Shown one piece after another: positions 1 to 9,631 of a stretch of DNA of 64,000 nucleotides. This stretch comes from Didymella arachidicola (taxonomy: Eukaryota > Ascomycota > Dothideomycetes > Pleosporales > Didymellaceae), in contig CM049987.1 of the NCBI GenBank assembly GCA_016630955.3, positions 1 to 64,000 of the forward strand, written 5' to 3'. The notes beneath the pieces are model-generated. The model saw only the letters and a list, made by a program, of their open reading frames with translations. It was not told the origin of the DNA and searched no databases. Made by a program: the position numbers and the translations under genes. How positions within the stretch are numbered: position 1 is the first letter of the stretch; the number at the start of each line of letters is the position of its first letter.

Positions 1-42
1 CCTAACCCTAACCCTAACCCTAACCCTAACCCAACCCTAACC
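1..42. repeat. Telomere repeat tract (CCCTAA)n
   Basis: About seven CCCTAA units, one of them degenerate (CCCAA), start at the first base. This is the C-rich strand of the TTAGGG-type telomere usual in filamentous ascomycetes. The window therefore begins at the chromosome end and runs inward. Confidence 0.97.
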
Positions 43-181
43 GACGGGTTGCCCTTCGGGCACCCTCTTTCCCCTCTTACGGGCCCACCCCCACCCCTTT
101 ACTCTTCTTAGTAATCCTTTCTAACGGGTTGCCCTTCGGGCACCCTCCTTTCCCTTCTTACGGGCCTACCCCCCTACCCTC
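43..181. repeat. Duplicated subtelomeric unit with hairpin
   Basis: A unit of about 58 bp occurs at about 44-103 and again at about 123-180. Each copy begins with GGGTTGCCCTTCGGGCACCC, which folds as TGCCC-TTC-GGGCA, followed by a pyrimidine run and ACGGGCCYACCCCC. Shortened versions of the second half recur near 1100-1145 and 1180-1220 (AACGGGCCTACTGCCCACC), so the unit frames the repeat skirt on both sides. Confidence 0.75.
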
Positions 182-1330
182 CCTAATACGCTTTTATTAA
201 TACCTTATTACAGCTTTACTACACTTTTTCTTTCTTCTCTTCTCTTAGTATCTTATTATTATAACCTTACTCTACTTTTTATTTCTTCTTTTTATCTTTA
301 ATTCTTCTACTACCTAATCTATTTATTCTCTTATATTATTTCTTAAACTTACTACTTATTCTTTTTTTTAATAATTATTACCTATTGTTTTTGTTATACC
401 TACTACCTATTTTTTTATTATACCTAATACCTATTGTTTTTGTTATACCTACTACCTATTTTTTTTATTATACCTAATACCTACTTTTTTTTATACCTAC
501 TACCTACTTTTTTTTTATACCTACTACCTACTTTTTTTTATATCTACTACCTACTCTTCTCTTTTTCTAACCTATAATATCTTATTATAGCTTAGCCTTC
601 TACTATATTCTACTATACTTTACTATGCTTTTCCATACCTTACTACATCCTACTATATTTTACTACACTCTGCTACACTCTGCTACACTCTACTATACCT
701 TACTATATTCTGCTATATTTTACTATACTCTGCTACACTCTACTATACTCTGCTTCTTACTACGCTTTGCTATACCTTACTATACCTAACTCTACCCTAC
801 TACACCTTCCTATACCCTGCTACGCTCTGCTATATCTTGCTATACTTTGCTATACCTTACTATACTCTATAATACCCTGCTACACTCTACTATACTCTGC
901 TTTTTACTACGCTCTGTAATATCTTACTACACCCTACTACACTCTACTATATCTTGCTATACTCTGCTACACCCTACTATACCTTGCTACACCCTACTAT
1001 ACCTTGCTACACCCTACTATACCTTGCTACACCCTACTATACCTTGCTACACCCTACTATACCTTGCTACACCCTGCTATACTCTTCTCTCTTTCCCTTT
1101 GCTGCTCTACTCCTTGTAACACCTAAACGGCCCACTACCTACCCCCCCTTCTTCTCCTACTCACCCTAACCGCTCCGCTGCTTGTAACACCTAACGGGCC
1201 TACTGCCCACCCCCCCTTCTTCTGCCCCGGACGGCCTACCACCTCCCTACCCTGTTACTCTCTTGCTAATACCTTTGTCACGGCTTTGCTACGCAATATA
1301 CACCTATTACTTCATCTATTCCCCTGCTTG
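182..1330. repeat. Pyrimidine-rich subtelomeric tandem-repeat skirt
   Basis: The plus strand is almost free of G. It is built from short repeats: TACTACCTA-T(n) units at about 380-560, then TACTAYACYCTGC-type units at about 600-1080. Open frames here translate to monotonous YTLLHPT-like strings and are not credible genes. The strong strand asymmetry continues that of the C-rich telomere strand. Confidence 0.8.
967..1080. repeat. 20-bp tandem repeat array
   Basis: Five perfect copies of the unit ctacaccctactataccttg lie at 967-1066, followed by a partial degenerate copy to about 1080. It is the most regular part of the skirt. Its homogeneity suggests recent slippage or unequal exchange. Confidence 0.85.
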
Positions 1331-4300
1331 CTACTCTACTCTGCTACCCTCCTCTTCCTCTCCCTCTCGTCCCCACCCCTCCAACACCAGCCTAATCGCC
1401 ATCGCCATTGCGTTGCTAAACATCTGTCCCCAAATCTCTGACCTGTGCGGCTTTCCCAGCCACCCAGCGTACGCCTCGTCTCCCGTCTCTGCAAACCCCA
1501 GCTCTCCCATTGCCTGAATCCCACCCCTCGTCAACCGCGCTGCGAATGCCAGCGGCACCACCACGTTCGGCCACTGACACCGCTTGTCCATCCCTTCCCC
1601 AGTCGCGCAGTACTTCTGACTCACCCAGCACCGTCGACAGTTGTTCTTCACCGTCCGATCCCGCATCTTCACACGGAACTCATCTGCCTGCATCCCTGTT
1701 CCCCTTGCCCATGCCGTGCACTGCATCGCCCGGTGCCCTTTCCACTGCTCCTCTTCAGCCGTCGGGAACTCCTGCCTAACCATCCAGCAGATCGCACACC
1801 CCTCTCGCAGCTCTGTGAACCCTTCCTCCACCACCGCCCACTCCCGCGACCACTTCTCCTGCTCCTCTATCCACACCTCCTCTCCCTCTCCGCACCGGTC
1901 GCATCCCGCTGCCCCAATCTGCCCGCAGCTCTGCCCCCGCTCGTCCAGATACGAGCTCATCAGCTCTCGTCGACACCCGCTGCCGATCAGAAACTGCCCC
2001 ATCGCGAGCACCTCCATCTTCTCTCTCTCTCGCTCCATCACCTGCTCCACCTCCCCGTGCCCCACCAGCACCACCACATCGTATTGCTCTCCTCCTCGTC
2101 CCCCGCGTCCGCTTGCCTGAGCAAAGTCGCTCATGCTCCACGGTGTGCCTACGTGCAAGATGTACACGATGCCAGCAAAGTCCACTCCCGTCCCCAGCGC
2201 CGACGTCGCCACCATCATTCCGCCCCCCTCCACCCACTCCTGTAGCCGGTCTGCGCGATCCACCACCCCTGCGTGATAGTGTCCGCAGCCCAGCTCCGTC
2301 GCGAGCCGCTCGCACTGCACCTTGCTCTTGCAGTACACCACCCCCTTCTGTCCGCTCCGCCGCAGCTTCTCTGCCCACCGCTTGCACACGAACAGCGCCG
2401 TCTCCTCGAGCTTGTCGCGCTGACACCACGACACAAAGTACCGCGCGTTCGGCCGCACCGTGCTTGCTCTCACGTACGTTGCGTGACGCACAAGCATGCT
2501 CGCCTCAAGCTCTCCCTCCTGCAGCGGCGGCAGCGTTGCTGTCAGCATCACCATCGGACTACCCAGCAGCCGCAAGTTCTTCATCGCCAGCAGCTTCTCT
2601 CGCCAATTCCTCGCCGTGAACACCAGATGACACTCGTCAATCACCACCCTATGCAGCAGCCCCTTTCCTTTCAGCATCCGCGCGTAGCCAAGAAAGTTGC
2701 CAGTGCTTGTTATGTCGCCAGCTACGTCTGCACTGACTACCACCACAGATGCCGGGTTGTTCTCGCCGTGCTTCCACTCCATGCACTCGACGCCGCACTG
2801 CTGAATCCTCCTGACTAGATCTTCAATCAGCGCCCGGTACGGCACGACGACCACCGTTACCCCCGGCTCCTCCACGCAAGCCGGCAGCGTGAACAGCAAG
2901 CTCTTGCCTCCGCCCGTCGGAAGCACGACGATGAGCGGCGTCTGCTTCTCCAGCACCGCGTGCAAAGCCTGCTCCTGCTCCACCGATCGAAAGCCAACAT
3001 CTTGCTTGCCTAGCACCTGCTGCAGCCCCCTGTGTATCGCATCTGCTCGCGGGTCTGCAAACCGCACTTCTTTCTCTTTCGGCAGCCCAACAAGTGCCGA
3101 CGACGTGCTGTTGCTCATCCGTCGCTTTGTCGTCCTGCTCGGCTCTACGGGCTTCGCTGCGCTCCCATCCACCCCTAAGAAGCGGTGCCATGCTGCGCTA
3201 AGCGGCCGGAACGCATCAACGGACCGCACGCTGAGATGCTTCACGATATCCATCGGCACGCTGTAGTTGCCTACCCCCATTGCGGTTGTGCGTGAGTTCT
3301 GCAGCTCAAGAACGTCTTCGCCATCGTCGTCCACTTCCGCCTCTTCTGTCTCGCCAACGTCGTCCTGATAGCCCCTGCTGAACGACTCTCCCACCTTGAC
3401 TCGCCCGATACCTACTGCCGTGTGCCGGTAGTCGAGCGTGTGCAGCACCACGCCCAGCCTCTTCCCTGTCTCGCGCTTCAGCACCCTCGTGAGCCGGCTG
3501 GTGTCCCACGCGCCCTGCGCGTCGTGCCACACGTAGTCGCTGTAGCTACCGCCCAGCACCTGCAGCGTCAGATACTCGCGGAACGGCTGTACGTAGACCA
3601 AGTACACCGCCATCACCTGCCCCAGCTGCGGCGGCAAGAAGCGCGGCACGATCTTCGGCTTGTCCCACTGCGACTGCGACTTGTGATAGCGGACCACTGT
3701 CATCACCTGCCCGTCCACGACGAAGATGTTGCGGTCCTGCAGTACGCCGTTGCGGTGCCGAATCGTCGTGATCTCCGATCCCCTCCCCGGCTGCCCTGAC
3801 GTGACGTGCACGCTGCAGAGCAGCAGTTCCAAGAAGCGATCCATCTGTCGCATGTACTGCCGCACCGCCTTGACGCTCCACTGCCCGTCCGCACGCGTTA
3901 ATCGCAGCCCGCCCGCTGTAGTCATCGCTCTCCTAAGCATCCAAGCCAGCCCGCCTTGCAGTTTGTTGCCTGGAGCGTCGACAAACGACGTGCGTCGTTT
4001 TGTGAACGTGACGTCGTCGACTACCTGCTTCAGATCAACGGTAACCCGCTCTTCCTCGCCGTCCACCCAGCAAAGCTCCCACAGCATCTGCTCTGTTTCA
4101 GCCAACAAGTCCTGCGCCATCTTGCAGAAGCGGCGGATGACGATCGGTCGGCCGTTCAGATAGAACGTCTGCTTGTCCTCTGACCAGTAAGCGTTGCCTG
4201 AGTTGCCGGCCGTGAGTCCAATGTGTTTGCCGTACGCCAGCATGCTGATCATCTCGCTCATCGGGCTGAACGTGCCGTCTGCTAGCTGCTTGTGCCGCGT

Positions 4301-5698
4301 TGCCAGAAAACTGTCGCGGTCTTCTTCTGTCTGCGTGTCGCGCTGCCCTCCCGGGAGCAGCTTCTCCAGAGCGAGCACCCGCACGCAGTACACCATCCCC
4401 GCCAGCATGTACGAGTAGTTCTTTGCGGTCCGCAAGCGGCCCGTGTCTACATCAATCCCAAGCACTGCGAGAAACTGAATCAAACCAGTAGACAACGCCA
4501 CGGGATGATACGTTGTGAAGATGAACGAGCTGATAGACGCAAGAAGCGCCTCCGTCTGAGCGCCTCTGTCGTCGCCATCTAGCGCGTCCCACAGCCTGAT
4601 CGCATACAACTTCTGCTCAGCTGTCCACGTGAAGAGCTCGCGCGTGTCCTTCATCATGTCTGGTGCCTGTTGACTGCGTGTCCTGCGCCGGGGCCGCGGG
4701 CTGTCGTCGTCAGCCTCACTGCCTTCCGCTTCGTCTTCGCTGTCTTCGTCGCTGCTCAACGCCGCACTGCTTTCGGATCGAGCAGCTGTGTCGCGCTGCT
4801 GTCGGAAACGCATAATCCGCTGCTCTTCATCTCCTAGCACGCGTAGATAGAAGCAGACAAACCTCACTATATAGCTTGCGTACACAGCCTGACTCTCTGG
4901 GTTCTGCAGTCGCCCCAACGGCCGCACGTCGATCTCGCTCTGCTTTGCGCTCCGCAGCCAGCGCCTGAGTTCTTGCGGAAGCGTAGCCAATCCCTTGACG
5001 CTTCTCTCAATCAGTCCCTCTGCAAGCTGAGCAGCTAGCTTGAGCTTGTGCTCGCTCCGATCGGGAGCCCGGGCTTGATGGGCCAGATGAACAAGATTTC
5101 GATCCTTGAAGAACTCTAACCAGCCTGTCCGCTTAAACCAGCCTGTCTTGTCTGTCTTTGCAGCCTCTTCAAGTGTTTGAAGCTCTTCTTCGACTTCTTG
5201 TTGTGTCAGTTTATACTCGGCAAGCTGCCTCTGAACTGCAACTTCGACGTCGTCGTTTAGAGCATTTTCGGCTACAGCTACATCAACAACAAAATATCGC
5301 TGTAAAACCCCTGTGCGGAAAAAGCTCTGTACTTTGACAGTGTGATAGAGCGCGCCTTTTTCTCCTAGCCAAGCTTGCTGGTGATCTTTCTTACAGTGCA
5401 TGCGCATTGTGTCCTTGTTGATAGTGATGAAGCTGCATGTCTTGCACTGCAGCCCGTCTAGCGGCTTCCCAAGCTCTTCTATCGGTCGCGCCGGCTCATC
5501 TGGAAGCTCAACGTCTGCTGCGTCAATCAGCGCGAATTGATTGAAGCGTTCAACAACTTGTTTTCGAGTTGCAGCGGGCACGCTGTGATGCTGCAAGAGA
5601 TGCGTGTTGAGATTAACAACAGCAGTGTGATGCTCCCTGCATACTAAGACGCTGTAGTCTTCTAGAAAACAGTGAACATTGTCGCAGGTTAGAAGTGG
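1331..5698 (-). CDS. Telomere-linked RecQ-type DNA helicase
   Basis: Very probably an ATP-dependent 3'-5' helicase of the fungal telomere-linked family, acting on nuclear DNA. Residue numbers count from a TTG codon at 5596. The N-terminal part has paired Cys/His motifs (CKTC...MHCKKDH, about 51-71) like the OrsD/DUF3505 zinc region. A central region of about 180-810 resembles a tyrosine recombinase. The C-terminal helicase has Walker A PTGGGKS (K898), DECH (987-990), TATLPP (about 1019) and motif VI QASGRGGRGG (1160-1169), then a Cys-rich tail. The reading frame is open up to 5698 but has no ATG there; the first in-frame ATG is near 5407, so a spliced upstream exon is likely. It lies about 1.3 kb from the telomere, the usual TLH position. 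No internal stops, unlike the RIP-mutated copy at 13811-16888. Confidence 0.9.
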   Translation of the reverse strand, partial: PLLTCDNVHCFLEDYSVLVCREHHTAVVNLNTHLLQHHSVPAATRKQVVERFNQFALIDAADVELPDEPARPIEELGKPLDGLQCKTCSFITINKDTMRMHCKKDHQQAWLGEKGALYHTVKVQSFFRTGVLQRYFVVDVAVAENALNDDVEVAVQRQLAEYKLTQQEVEEELQTLEEAAKTDKTGWFKRTGWLEFFKDRNLVHLAHQARAPDRSEHKLKLAAQLAEGLIERSVKGLATLPQELRRWLRSAKQSEIDVRPLGRLQNPESQAVYASYIVRFVCFYLRVLGDEEQRIMRFRQQRDTAARSESSAALSSDEDSEDEAEGSEADDDSPRPRRRTRSQQAPDMMKDTRELFTWTAEQKLYAIRLWDALDGDDRGAQTEALLASISSFIFTTYHPVALSTGLIQFLAVLGIDVDTGRLRTAKNYSYMLAGMVYCVRVLALEKLLPGGQRDTQTEEDRDSFLATRHKQLADGTFSPMSEMISMLAYGKHIGLTAGNSGNAYWSEDKQTFYLNGRPIVIRRFCKMAQDLLAETEQMLWELCWVDGEEERVTVDLKQVVDDVTFTKRRTSFVDAPGNKLQGGLAWMLRRAMTTAGGLRLTRADGQWSVKAVRQYMRQMDRFLELLLCSVHVTSGQPGRGSEITTIRHRNGVLQDRNIFVVDGQVMTVVRYHKSQSQWDKPKIVPRFLPPQLGQVMAVYLVYVQPFREYLTLQVLGGSYSDYVWHDAQGAWDTSRLTRVLKRETGKRLGVVLHTLDYRHTAVGIGRVKVGESFSRGYQDDVGETEEAEVDDDGEDVLELQNSRTTAMGVGNYSVPMDIVKHLSVRSVDAFRPLSAAWHRFLGVDGSAAKPVEPSRTTKRRMSNSTSSALVGLPKEKEVRFADPRADAIHRGLQQVLGKQDVGFRSVEQEQALHAVLEKQTPLIVVLPTGGGKSLLFTLPACVEEPGVTVVVVPYRALIEDLVRRIQQCGVECMEWKHGENNPASVVVVSADVAGDITSTGNFLGYARMLKGKGLLHRVVIDECHLVFTARNWREKLLAMKNLRLLGSPMVMLTATLPPLQEGELEASMLVRHATYVRASTVRPNARYFVSWCQRDKLEETALFVCKRWAEKLRRSGQKGVVYCKSKVQCERLATELGCGHYHAGVVDRADRLQEWVEGGGMMVATSALGTGVDFAGIVYILHVGTPWSMSDFAQASGRGGRGGEQYDVVVLVGHGEVEQVMEREREKMEVLAMGQFLIGSGCRRELMSSYLDERGQSCGQIGAAGCDRCGEGEEVWIEEQEKWSREWAVVEEGFTELREGCAICWMVRQEFPTAEEEQWKGHRAMQCTAWARGTGMQADEFRVKMRDRTVKNNCRRCWVSQKYCATGEGMDKRCQWPNVVVPLAFAARLTRGGIQAMGELGFAETGDEAYAGWLGKPHRSEIWGQMFSNAMAMAIRLVLEGWGREGEEEEGSRVE

Positions 5699-5789
5699 CT
5701 AAGTCACTATTAAGGTAATTTATATATTATTGAATTACTATAGTTGTTAGTACACTTTACATGCAGAGGATGTGTTTAGTTACAGAACA

Positions 5790-8700
5790 CTAAACGACTA
5801 TAAAGTATTTCTGCAGACCACCTGTTCGGAAGAAGCTCTGTACCTTCACTGAATTATACAACTGGCTCTTGTCGCCTAACCAAGCAAGTTTATGATCTCG
5901 GTTGCAGTGCATCCGAATCTGATCTTTGCTAACAGTGATATACCCGCATGCTCTGCACTCTAGCCCAGCAAGTGGCTTACCAAGCTGTTCTATAGCCTGC
6001 GTGGGCTCTTTAGGCAGCTCTATCTTGCTTGGAGCCACTGGTTCAAGGCGACTAAAACAGTCAACAACCTGTCTTCGTACTGAAGCAGGCACTTTGTGGT
6101 GCTGCAACATATGGCGGTCAAGACTCATAACTGCGGTATGATGTTGCTTGCATACGAAGACCTTGAAGTCTTCTAAAAAGCAGAACACATCTGCGCAGTT
6201 ACTTAACGATACTTGTGAGCCCCTCTTACGATACCGGAGCGTTCCATTGGGGTCTTCGCCCCCTTGGTTTGTTAGCGCTCGTTGGGAGGCAGCTTTGCAG
6301 AGTTTTTGCATCTTGTGCTCATGCTCTAGGGCGGCAAGATCTGCTCGTAAAGCATCAATCTTTTGCTGTATTGGACTTATACTCTCATCTGAGTCGCGCC
6401 TTCGCTTCCGCGGTCGCTCATTCTCGCCAGCGGCCGATGCCTCGATCTGCGATACTGTGCTCTCTTCGGGTACTTCAAGTGTTTGTGTAGTCCTATTAGT
6501 CAAGAACGCATCATCCTTTGGTGGCAGAAACATTGAATGCTCTACTGGAGCTTCTGGTAAACTTCTGTTTGCACTAAAGCTGAGAATAGCCTGATCTGTG
6601 CTTTGTCTGTCGACACCCAGAAATTGATGCCATACCTTACTGACTTCGAGGTATCGTTCTAATAACTCAGGTTGCAGCTTGGCAGGATAGGCACGATCCA
6701 AAGCGTACGCGCCAGCATGGGTAGCTGGATTATGTCCTGTCTGGAAAGAGAGAAGTCGTAATAGTCCATCGCGATCCCTCGGAGTGTGAGGATCAAAAGG
6801 CTGGGCAATATCTAGAAGATGCTTCTTGCTAATAGCTACTGCAATCTGGCGATACATTTGAAAATGGAGCAGTATCGGGCATTCTGGTGTGGATTGCTGC
6901 AGGAGCTTCGAGCAGACTGATGAGCTGAAACACGACACAGGTGTGTCGTACGCAGTGAACAAGTGCGGATTGGTTGGAACGCTTGTGTTGACAAGCTTTA
7001 GTTGTCGGCTAAGGAAATCGCTGAATGGTCTGATGTATGCGAGGTAAAGGAACAGGCACCTCTCTACTGATGAGCAGGGAACTCGAACAACAAAAAAAGA
7101 GTTGTTCGAGTTCTGGCTAGCTTTATTGTACGAAAAGACTAGCAAGATCCGGCCCTGGCAAATGAAGATGTTGCGTTGCACTGCGGCAGTGTCTGCCCAG
7201 CGCAGAACCCGAAGCTCCTCTCCTCTAGCAGGCATTCCGCTGGTCACATGGATACTACTGAACAGTACTTCGACCATGTTGTTATATTGTTTCAGGTAGG
7301 ACATTGCTTTCTCTCGGCCTCTGCCTTGTAGGGAGAACCCCCTCCCTTCTTTAGAGAAGGCTCTTCGGCTCAAATGCTTAAAGCTAGTCTGTAGCTGATT
7401 TGCTGGCTCTTGCAGGAACGAATAACCTGGGCGGTGCCTTGATAGATCCTCTTTTAAGGTATGGAGATCTACCTTAGGCCACCAGTCAAACATGAGGTCT
7501 CGCGTGATTCTTTCAAGTCTAGCAAGGAGGCAGTGGATTGTATAGCGGAATTCATGCATAGAGATGCGAGAACCAGCGATGTCTAGGGTCTGACCATCGA
7601 GGGACCAAGATAGGTTGGTGCGTGGTCCTTCGCGTTTGGCAATGGCTCTGCCGTGCTGCAAACGCTCAATCAGGTAGCCCATAGGTGAGAGACTGCCGCG
7701 TTGGAGGTATGCTGGGCGAATCTCTACACAGAGACGTTTGCCCTGATCAGCATAGGCTGCTCGTGCTGGCCAGAGAACATCAAGGGTAGTGTACCCTCGC
7801 AGCGGCAAGGCGTACTCGAGAATAATAAGTCTACCAATCCACAGTAGAGCTGATAGGTACGGTGTGTAGTCGTAAGCTGTACGGTATGCCAACTCGTACG
7901 GATGGATACCCAGCACACCAGAGAAGTGGACAATTGCTTTGCCTTCCAATATGCCGTCTGTGGACACATCCGTCCAAAATAGCACGAGCAGCTGAAAGAC
8001 GGTTTCTGATAAACGGGAAGAGAACGTAGGCTCTGCCTTACTGAATCCTTTTGTGGACAGATCTGACCAGACAGATTTCACGATATCCGCCTGTGCGTCC
8101 GACAGCTGAAGCCCATATACCTCGCTTAAGCTTTGATTGAGCTTCTGACATACCTGCCATGATCGGAATACATAGCACAGAAAGCGGTTTAGGAAGGAGC
8201 GGTACCTAGCTTTCGTAGCGTCTCGTTGAGGTAGCTCGAAGGGATACGCGTAGAAGTGTGACCCCCAGCTTCGCAGCCAGCAGCGCAAGACTCGCGGAGT
8301 TTGTTCTAATGTTTCCTCGCAGCGATCAAGCACGAGATGAACAATTTCTGATAGTTGTCTTAGTTTTGACTCTGTAGCTGCGGAGCTGATCCACTCCACG
8401 CTGTTCCAGGTGCCGAGGTGAATAGCTTCACCGGTAGAAGTGGCCAACCTAGAAGTAGCAATAATCAGATGGAGCGGCTTTTGGGCAAACCACCGCGTCC
8501 AACCACAACCGCGCAGCCAGTCGGTTTTCTCGTCATGCTCAAGCTCGTTGCTTAGGGCCATCAGTTCTTGATCTTGCTGTAAGAGCCTAGCTTCCTCCTC
8601 GGCTTCCATCAGCAGAAGAGCGGCGGTCGCAGGGTCGTCTGACACGGATCCGTCCTGGCTTGATCTTCTTCTGCTTTGAATTGTGTGTGTAGCGTGTGCT

Positions 8701-9122
8701 ACCCTCCAGGTACCTCCCACGTTTCGCCTGATAGGAGACCATCGCTGGACGAAGCAGAATAGATCATTGCGCGTCCTCTGCCCCCTACTGCACTGCGTCT
8801 TCCGAAAATGCAGCAGCATTGTATCCCAACTACAAGTTGTCAAGTCGCACTGCGGACAGGAGTAGCCTCGCTCGGGTGGCGCTAGGAAATCTAAGCTAGA
8901 AGAGTTATTTGCACGAGGGACAACGTCTGCATCAATCTGCGATACAGGAAGTCCTTTATACTGAGAAAGGATAATTTCGCATATGGACGATCGAGTTTTG
9001 TGGTAGTGGCGGAGGTGGTAACGGAGCGTCTTGTAGGGTATAACGCTTCTACATGGGGTGCACAACAGGTGTCCATGTTCTGGCAGATAGGAGATAATGT
9101 TTGGCACTTCGGGTTCTGCAGG
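5790..9122 (-). CDS. TLH-associated zinc-finger / tyrosine-recombinase-like protein
   Basis: An uninterrupted frame of about 1,110 residues (numbered from GTG at 9107; no ATG near the start, so the 5' end is uncertain, and an AG splice acceptor sits just upstream). The N-terminus has two Cys/His fingers (CTPC...HLRHYH at 16-36; CPQC...H at 84-100). The middle is clearly paralogous to the helicase N-terminal half. It has a recombinase-like set: R628 (PARGEE), R753 (MYRQIAVAIS), H792 (GHNPATH) and Y801. A basic segment (RPRKRRR, about 898-904) and a coiled coil follow. The last 137 residues repeat the zinc region found at the start of the helicase and then stop at YFIVV. It is co-oriented with the helicase and ends about 90 bp from its frame. 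It may be a separate gene or a partial tandem duplication of the TLH 5' half. Confidence 0.75.
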   Translation of the reverse strand, partial: PAEPEVPNIISYLPEHGHLLCTPCRSVIPYKTLRYHLRHYHKTRSSICEIILSQYKGLPVSQIDADVVPRANNSSSLDFLAPPERGYSCPQCDLTTCSWDTMLLHFRKTQCSRGQRTRNDLFCFVQRWSPIRRNVGGTWRVAHATHTIQSRRRSSQDGSVSDDPATAALLLMEAEEEARLLQQDQELMALSNELEHDEKTDWLRGCGWTRWFAQKPLHLIIATSRLATSTGEAIHLGTWNSVEWISSAATESKLRQLSEIVHLVLDRCEETLEQTPRVLRCWLRSWGSHFYAYPFELPQRDATKARYRSFLNRFLCYVFRSWQVCQKLNQSLSEVYGLQLSDAQADIVKSVWSDLSTKGFSKAEPTFSSRLSETVFQLLVLFWTDVSTDGILEGKAIVHFSGVLGIHPYELAYRTAYDYTPYLSALLWIGRLIILEYALPLRGYTTLDVLWPARAAYADQGKRLCVEIRPAYLQRGSLSPMGYLIERLQHGRAIAKREGPRTNLSWSLDGQTLDIAGSRISMHEFRYTIHCLLARLERITRDLMFDWWPKVDLHTLKEDLSRHRPGYSFLQEPANQLQTSFKHLSRRAFSKEGRGFSLQGRGREKAMSYLKQYNNMVEVLFSSIHVTSGMPARGEELRVLRWADTAAVQRNIFICQGRILLVFSYNKASQNSNNSFFVVRVPCSSVERCLFLYLAYIRPFSDFLSRQLKLVNTSVPTNPHLFTAYDTPVSCFSSSVCSKLLQQSTPECPILLHFQMYRQIAVAISKKHLLDIAQPFDPHTPRDRDGLLRLLSFQTGHNPATHAGAYALDRAYPAKLQPELLERYLEVSKVWHQFLGVDRQSTDQAILSFSANRSLPEAPVEHSMFLPPKDDAFLTNRTTQTLEVPEESTVSQIEASAAGENERPRKRRRDSDESISPIQQKIDALRADLAALEHEHKMQKLCKAASQRALTNQGGEDPNGTLRYRKRGSQVSLSNCADVFCFLEDFKVFVCKQHHTAVMSLDRHMLQHHKVPASVRRQVVDCFSRLEPVAPSKIELPKEPTQAIEQLGKPLAGLECRACGYITVSKDQIRMHCNRDHKLAWLGDKSQLYNSVKVQSFFRTGGLQKYFIVV

Positions 9123-9125
9123 CTA

Positions 9126-9631
9126 TCTATAATTAGCAAGTGAGGGTGAGATAGAATAAAAAGTGCGGCAAAGGTACGTCATTCACATGCCTTGCTCTTT
9201 GCTGAGTCGCCTGAATGGACAGTCCATGAGGAAGGGTTAGAGGCGCTTTCAGAAAAGACACCGGCTTCTGGATTACCCGTGTAGACTATCCAGCGAGACG
9301 CTGTCTGGTGAGACATAGCACTACTTTGTTGCTAACAGTAGCACACAATTGAATAGCAGGCCGTGGCGTCTTAGTTAATGCGTAAGCAGGTAAAAGTAGT
9401 ACAGAACAACAGGTAACAAGCAGGAACTGCTATAGCTGCCCTGTGTTGGAGCATGCATGCCCGTGCAGGGCCGAGCTAGACCGAAATAGAGCATCAAAAG
9501 GGGTCGACTCCAGGCTAAGGCTGGGAGGGGACGAAGTAGGGCCGAAGTCGCGCACTATACCGCATCAAGCGCGAACGAGGCTCGGGGTCGTGGCGGTCGC
9601 GTGGAGGTAGGCTTGTATAGATCCACCCACG
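9126..9631. other. Intergenic, no gene seen
   Basis: Unique-looking sequence between the divergent TLH-associated gene and the truncated gypsy element. It is the only room for the promoter and 5' exon of the minus-strand gene. I see no coding frame, RNA gene or clear repeat. The homology of the gypsy element starts abruptly at about 9632. Confidence 0.5.

Noticed and set aside
600..1520. Several plus-strand open frames of 60-90 residues rich in Tyr, Thr, Leu and Pro
   Set aside because: They are translations of the 20-bp and related pyrimidine repeats; composition is dictated by the repeat, with no coding signal.
1445..2245. Long plus-strand frame opposite the helicase gene
   Set aside because: It is a shadow of the GC-rich helicase codons; His/Pro/Ser-rich translation with no domain.
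1331..9122. Starship 'captain' interpretation of the recombinase-like proteins
   Set aside because: The recombinase-like residues lie in OrsD/TLH-type proteins at a telomere; there is no lone captain-type gene at the edge of a cargo region and no Starship-like boundaries.
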